Below, piece after piece: positions 59,736-64,000 of a DNA stretch of 64,000 bases. How positions within the stretch are numbered: the stretch's first letter is position 1; every line of letters starts with the position of its first letter. The DNA is from UBA4615 sp046046245 (GTDB lineage Bacteria; Pseudomonadota; Gammaproteobacteria; Burkholderiales; Burkholderiaceae_E): NCBI GenBank assembly GCA_046046245.1, contig JBJOKE010000037.1, positions 1 through 64,000 of the forward strand, written 5' to 3'. The notes below the pieces were generated by a model. It did not search any database, was not told the origin of the DNA, and worked only from the letters and a program-made list of their open reading frames with translations. The position numbers and the translations under genes were made by a program.

Positions 59736-62393
59736 TTATCGCCCGATCCCCGGGCGCGCCGCCGCGAGACCCTTTCGCGCCGGCATCCGCCGGCCCTGCA
59801 GCAGCCAGACCAGGGCCAGCGGCACCATCCCCGCGAGCACGCCCCAGGCGTCGTCGGGCCGGGCCGGATTGCGGACCTCGATGCCCACGACCTCGTAGCC
59901 GGGCTCCAGCCCCAGCTTGCGCGCGCGGCTGCCGAACTTCACGTTGCCGATCGACAGCTGCCCGCCCAGCTCGACCAGCGTGACGCCCGCGGCGCGGATC
60001 CGCTCGCGGCCGGTCGCGCCCTCGCCCATCGGCAGCGCCACCAGCTTGCTGACGTCGTCGCCCTCGATCGACTGGCCCTTCACCCGCAGGATCAGCCACT
60101 GGTCGGTCCCGAGCCGGTCGGCGACCTCGTAGACCTTGGCCGGCGGATGCTCGACGTAGCGCTCGTACGCGCGGTCCATCACCCAGTCGGGCCGCAGCAG
60201 CAGGCCGGCGGCCAGCAGCAGCAGCACGATCTCCCACCAGGTCGTGCGGACGCGGAACCAGCCCATCGTGCCCGCCGCGAACGCGAGCGAGGCGACGGTG
60301 GCCGACACGCACACCACCGCGAGGTGCCACCACGAGTCGACGCCGATCAGCAGCAGCTGCGGGTTGAAGATGAACGCGAAGGGCAGCACCGCGGTGCGGA
60401 AGCTGTACCAGGTCGCCTGCAGCCCGGTCCTGTTCGGGTCGTCGCCGGAGATCGCCGAGGCCGCGTACGACGCGAGCCCCACCGGCGGGGTCACGTCCGC
60501 CATGATCCCGAAGTAGAAGACGAACAGGTGGACCGCGATCAGCGGGATCACCAGCCCGCTGCGCGCGCCGAGCTCGACGATCACCGGCGCCATCAGCGTG
60601 GCGACCAGGATGTAGTTCGCGGTGGTCGGCACGCCCGCGCCGATCAGCAGGCAGATCACCGCGGTCAGCACCAGCATCAGCAGCACGTTGCCCGCCGAGA
60701 CCAGCTCGACGAAGTCGGTCATCATCAGGCCCATGCCGGTCAGCGTGACCGCGCCGACGATCAGGCCCGCGCTCGCGCAGGCCACGGCGATGCCGATCAT
60801 GCTGCGCGCGCCCACGACCAGGCCGCGCCGGAGGTCCGCCGCACCGCGCTTCAGCTGCGCGCCCGCGTCGCCCTGCCGGCGGAACAGCGACAGCAGCGCC
60901 GGCTGGAACACCACCATCGCGATCGAGGTGGCGGTGGCCCAGAACGCCGAGGTGCCCGGCGACAGCTCCTCGACCGACAGGCACCAGAGCAGCACCACGA
61001 TCGGCACCATCAGGTGCAGCCCGGAGCGCAGGATCGGCCAGGGCTCGGGCAGCCGCACCACCGGCGCGTCCGGATCGTCGACGGGGATGTCGGGGTGGCG
61101 CGCGGAGAACGCCAGCAGCGCGAGGTAGGCGGCGACGCCGAGCAGCACCAGCGGCCAGGTGGTGTCGGTGCCCACGAGCGCGCGCACGCCCTCGATCGCG
61201 TAGTAGACCGCCGCGATCGCGGCGACGGTGCCCGACGCGCCGAGCCCCCAGCCGCGCAGCCGCTCGCCCCAGGTCGGCACGCGGTGCCGCGCGATCGGCT
61301 CGATGCCGTGGCGCAGCGCCTCGAGGTGCGTGATGTAGAAGAGCGCGACGTACGAGATCACCGCGGGCAGCGCGGCGTGGCGGATGATCTCCGAGTACGG
61401 GATGCCGACGTACTCCACCATCAGGAACGCGGCCGCGCCCATCACCGGCGGCATGATCTGGCCGTTGATCGACGACGCGGCCTCGATCGCGCCAGCCTTC
61501 ACGCCCGGGTAGCCGGTGCGCTTCATCAGCGGGATGGTGAAGATGCCGCCCGAGACCACGTTCGACACCGACGAGCCCGAGACCAGCCCGTTCATCGCCG
61601 ACGACACCACCGCGACCTTCGCGGGCCCGCCGCGCAGGTGGCCGAGCAGCGCGAACGACAGCTGCATCATGAAGTTGCCCGCGCCCGCGATGTCGAGCAG
61701 CGTGCCGAACAGCACGAACAGGAAGATGAACTGCACCGACACGCCGAGCGCCACGCCGTAGACGCCCTCGGTGGTCAGCCACATGTGCGAGGCGAAGCGC
61801 TGCACGCTCGCGCCCTTGTGCAACAGCACGTCGGGCATCCACGGGCCGGCGAAGACGAAGGCGAGGAAGAGGCCGGTGGTCACCAGCATCCCGACGCCCA
61901 TCGCGCGGCGCGTGGCCTCGAGCATGATCGCCACGCCGGCGAGCGCCACCACGAGGTCCGTCGTCGTCGGCTTGCCGGGCCGCGTGGCGAGCTCGTTGTA
62001 GAAGAGGAAGAGGTAGGCCGCGCAGAACGCGCCGACCGCGGCGAGCAGCCAGTCGGCCGCAGGCACGCGCGTGCGCGACGATCGCTTCGTCGCGGGGAAG
62101 GCGGCGAAGCCCAGGAAGACCGCGAACGCGAGGTGGATCGCGCGGGTCTCGGTGTCGTTGAAGATCCCGAAGCCCGCCACGAAGGGCAGCGGCGACGCGA
62201 TCCAGAGCTGGAACAGCGACCACGCGGCCGCGACCCCCGCGAGCACGCGGCCGATCGCGCCGCCCGGCTCGCGGCCGCCGAGGTCGGCCTCCTTGACGAG
62301 CCGGTCGAGTTCCGCGTCGGAGGCGGCCGACCTCGACGGCACGCCGCCGACGACCTCGGCGCCGCTCACGCGCGTCGCCCGCGGGCCGCGCAT
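59736..62393 (-). CDS. TRAP transporter fused permease (4TM/12TM, TAXI type) with DUF3394 tail
   Basis: 885 residues. A soluble N-terminus of about 35 residues is followed by the small DctQ-like part and a DctM domain with about 16 or more helices in all. LVSGSSVSNVVSGGIFTIPLMKR, GAIEAASSINGQIMPPVMGAAAFLMVEYVGIPY and GAGVPTTANYILVATLMAPVI are TRAP-DctM signatures. After the last helices, about 90 C-terminal residues form a soluble PDZ-like DUF3394 domain. With the TAXI protein encoded 31 bp upstream it makes a sodium- or proton-driven importer. ATG at 62393 is used; GTG at 62369 is an alternative. Confidence 0.93.
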   Translation of the reverse strand: MRGPRATRVSGAEVVGGVPSRSAASDAELDRLVKEADLGGREPGGAIGRVLAGVAAAWSLFQLWIASPLPFVAGFGIFNDTETRAIHLAFAVFLGFAAFPATKRSSRTRVPAADWLLAAVGAFCAAYLFLFYNELATRPGKPTTTDLVVALAGVAIMLEATRRAMGVGMLVTTGLFLAFVFAGPWMPDVLLHKGASVQRFASHMWLTTEGVYGVALGVSVQFIFLFVLFGTLLDIAGAGNFMMQLSFALLGHLRGGPAKVAVVSSAMNGLVSGSSVSNVVSGGIFTIPLMKRTGYPGVKAGAIEAASSINGQIMPPVMGAAAFLMVEYVGIPYSEIIRHAALPAVISYVALFYITHLEALRHGIEPIARHRVPTWGERLRGWGLGASGTVAAIAAVYYAIEGVRALVGTDTTWPLVLLGVAAYLALLAFSARHPDIPVDDPDAPVVRLPEPWPILRSGLHLMVPIVVLLWCLSVEELSPGTSAFWATATSIAMVVFQPALLSLFRRQGDAGAQLKRGAADLRRGLVVGARSMIGIAVACASAGLIVGAVTLTGMGLMMTDFVELVSAGNVLLMLVLTAVICLLIGAGVPTTANYILVATLMAPVIVELGARSGLVIPLIAVHLFVFYFGIMADVTPPVGLASYAASAISGDDPNRTGLQATWYSFRTAVLPFAFIFNPQLLLIGVDSWWHLAVVCVSATVASLAFAAGTMGWFRVRTTWWEIVLLLLAAGLLLRPDWVMDRAYERYVEHPPAKVYEVADRLGTDQWLILRVKGQSIEGDDVSKLVALPMGEGATGRERIRAAGVTLVELGGQLSIGNVKFGSRARKLGLEPGYEVVGIEVRNPARPDDAWGVLAGMVPLALVWLLQGRRMPARKGLAAARPGIGR

Positions 62394-62424
62394 GCGGCCG
62401 CGCCGGCCCGCGCGCGACCGGGCG

Positions 62425-63423
62425 TCACTTGATCCAGCCCTTCTCGCGGTAGTAGCGCACCGCGCCCTCGTGCAGCGGCGCCGACAGGCCGTCCTTGACC
62501 ATCGTCTCGGGCTGCAGGTTGGCGAGCGCCGGGTGCAGCTTCTTGAACTCGTCGAAGTTGTCGAACACCGCCTTCACGACCTGGTAGACCGTGTCGGCCG
62601 GGGTCTTCGACGACGCGACGACGGTTGCCAGCACGCCGTAGGTCTGCGCCGCATCGGGATTGTTCGGGTAGAGGCCGCCCGGGATCGTGACCTTCGCGTA
62701 GTACGGCTTCTCGGCGACCAGCTTGTCGACGGCCGGGCCGGTGATGGACGCGAGCTTCGCGCCGCAGGTGGTCGTCGGGTCCTGGATGTTCGCGCTCGGA
62801 TGACCCACGCCGTAGAAGAACGCGTCGATCTTGCCGTCGCACAGCGCCGGGCCGTGCTCGTCGGCCTTCAGCTCGGCGGCCAGCGAGAAATCCTTCATCG
62901 TCCAGCCGAGACCGACGAGCAGCTCCTCCATCGACGCCCGCGTGCCCGAGCCCGGGTTGCCGACGTTCACGCGCTTGCCCTTCGTGTCGGCGAACGTCCG
63001 GATGCCGGACTCCTTGCGGGCCAGCAGCGTGAAGGGCTCGGGGTGGACCGAGAAGACCGCGCGCAGGTCCGAGACCGCGCCGTCCTTGAACTGGGTCAGG
63101 CCCTTGATCGCGTTGAACTGCACGTCCGACTGCGTGAAGCCGAGGTCGAGTTCGCCGGCCTTGATCGTGTTGACGTTGAACACCGAGCCGCCGGTGGACT
63201 CGACCGAGCAGCGGATCCCGTGCTTCGCGCGGTCCTTGTTGACCAGCCGGCAGATCGCGCCGCCCGCGGCGTAGTAGACGCCCGTGACGCCGCCGGTGCC
63301 GATGGTGACGAACTTCTGCTGGGCCTGGGCCGCGGGCGCGAACGAGAGGGTCGCGAAGGCGGCGGCAGCGAGGGCGGCGAGGCCCGTGCGGCGGCGCGAG
63401 GGGGCGCTGCGGATCGTGTCCAT
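62425..63423 (-). CDS. TAXI-family TRAP transporter solute-binding protein
   Basis: 332 residues. The signal peptide (about 10-35, ending AQAQ) is followed by FVTIGTGGVTGVYYAAGGAICRLVN (about 38-62), the TAXI family hallmark. STGGSVFNVNTIKAGELDLGFTQSDVQFNAIKG is the usual ligand-pocket text. It feeds the fused permease downstream. TAXI ligands are poorly known (glutamate and related acids in a few cases); the linked glcDEF genes suggest a hydroxyacid such as glycolate or lactate. Confidence 0.95.
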   Translation of the reverse strand: MDTIRSAPSRRRTGLAALAAAAFATLSFAPAAQAQQKFVTIGTGGVTGVYYAAGGAICRLVNKDRAKHGIRCSVESTGGSVFNVNTIKAGELDLGFTQSDVQFNAIKGLTQFKDGAVSDLRAVFSVHPEPFTLLARKESGIRTFADTKGKRVNVGNPGSGTRASMEELLVGLGWTMKDFSLAAELKADEHGPALCDGKIDAFFYGVGHPSANIQDPTTTCGAKLASITGPAVDKLVAEKPYYAKVTIPGGLYPNNPDAAQTYGVLATVVASSKTPADTVYQVVKAVFDNFDEFKKLHPALANLQPETMVKDGLSAPLHEGAVRYYREKGWIK

Positions 63424-63570
63424 CGTGGTGTCTCCGTGGTGGTGCGGTCGATTGTAACCGCCGCGCTGGCGGCCCCGCCGCGGAACGCCGTGCCGCCGGG
63501 CGCGGCGATCCGGTTACCATCGACCGACGAGGGCACGGCCGCTCCGGACCGACGCCCGAAGGGAGATTCC

Positions 63571-64000
63571 ATGCCGATGCCGACCCCGTTCCCGCGTGCT
63601 GCCGTCGCCGCGTGTGCCCTCGCCCTCGCCGCCTGCGCCAGCGCGCCGCCGGCCGCGGCCCCCACCGTTTCACCCGAGCAGGTGGGCGAGGTGCGCCCCG
63701 GCTCCGGCGTGCTGAACGGCTATCTCGAGCGCAAGGCGCTGCCGAACGCGCTCGCGCTGCTGCCGCCGCCGCCGGCCGAGGGCTCGCCCGCCGCGGCGGC
63801 CGACCTCGCCGCCTACCGCGCCACCCGCGCGCTGCGCGACACCCCGCGCTGGCGCCTCGCCACGCAGGACGCCGAGCTGCGGTTCCCGGCCGCGGCGAAG
63901 ACCTTCTCCTGCGCGCTCGGGCTGCCGGTCAGTGCCGAGCGCACGCCGCACCTGAACATGCTGCTGCGGCGGACGCTCGCCGACGCGGGCCTCGCCACCT
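63571..64000 (+). CDS. Class A non-specific acid phosphatase (PAP2-type), 5' part
   Basis: Open at the window edge; 143 codons visible. A lipoprotein-type signal ends in LAAC (Cys about 22). The mature sequence NGYLERKALPNALALLPPPPAEGSPAAAADLAAY is the canonical N-terminal block of PhoN/PhoC-type phosphatases, followed by RALRDTPRWRLATQDAELRFPAAAKTFSCALG. The catalytic KxxxxxxRP and later motifs lie beyond the window. It would release phosphate from organic esters in the periplasm. A Shine-Dalgarno GGGAGA at 63561-63566 supports ATG 63571 over 63577. No Pho box is visible upstream. Confidence 0.82.
   Translation, partial: MPMPTPFPRAAVAACALALAACASAPPAAAPTVSPEQVGEVRPGSGVLNGYLERKALPNALALLPPPPAEGSPAAAADLAAYRATRALRDTPRWRLATQDAELRFPAAAKTFSCALGLPVSAERTPHLNMLLRRTLADAGLAT

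Overview
The window is chromosomal DNA from a very GC-rich Gram-negative bacterium. The gene order purM / hda / HAD phosphatase / pcnB / folK / deoxynucleoside kinase, together with phoBR, pst, glcDEF, pntAA-pntAB-pntB and queA-tgt-yajC-secDF and betaproteobacterial-type protein sequences, points to the order Burkholderiales. Genus cannot be told from the sequence. Coding density is high, GTG and TTG starts are common, and many long open frames are only antisense shadows of real genes.

Layout. 1-3176 (minus): purM, tamA and the first codons of tamB. 3258-7858 (plus): hda, an HAD phosphatase, pcnB, folK, a dead DUF486 gene with two in-frame stops, and a deoxynucleoside kinase. 7874-10678 (minus): two tandem paralogous lipoproteins and galE. 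10777-11070: decayed remnant resembling a mannose-1-phosphate guanylyltransferase. 11082-13960: Pho box, phoB, phoR, and a convergent phoU. 14203-27181: mixed accessory metabolism, including a FecR-domain protein, an orphan TupA-like binding protein, a GST, a CMD protein, a D-aminoacylase, a broken succinylglutamate desuccinylase/aspartoacylase-type gene, a LacI-regulator/Rieske/fatty-acid-desaturase operon with a perfect palindromic operator, an RraA-like aldolase, a methyltransferase, tRNA-Leu(CAA), a quinone reductase and an acyl-CoA ligase. 27210-31905 (minus): pstSCAB plus a second phoU, behind a textbook Pho box. 31991-36438 (minus): a likely copper-responsive operon made of a DUF2946/CruR-like leader protein, a TonB receptor, a Cys-rich BNR propeller and a thioredoxin-fold protein. 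36783-42849 (plus): queA, tgt, yajC, secD, secF and cytochrome b561. 42687-45475 (minus): marR, cytochrome c' and purB. 45545-49472: GST, FMN-dependent glutamate synthase-like protein, mnmA, NUDIX. 49580-54703 (plus): transhydrogenase with an extra small membrane gene, then DUF4870 and two tandem lipoproteins. 54745-63423 (minus): TAXI-TRAP transporter, glcDEF and a heptosyltransferase-like gene in one tight run. 63571-end (plus): 5' part of a class A acid phosphatase.

How the parts fit together. The phosphate regulon is split: phoBR and pstSCAB-phoU are about 13 kb apart, each has its own 7-4-7 Pho box, and each has its own phoU. The most notable regulatory unit is the DUF2946 leader gene, which carries both a CXXC motif and a C-terminal RAPP motif ahead of a TonB receptor. 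These are the two elements reported for the copper-sensing upstream ORF CruR of Bordetella. The TAXI-TRAP/glcDEF run suggests import of a 2-hydroxyacid coupled to its oxidation. Three genes are visibly dead or decaying (DUF486, the ManC-like remnant, the aspartoacylase-like gene), and two separate loci hold recent-looking tandem lipoprotein duplications.
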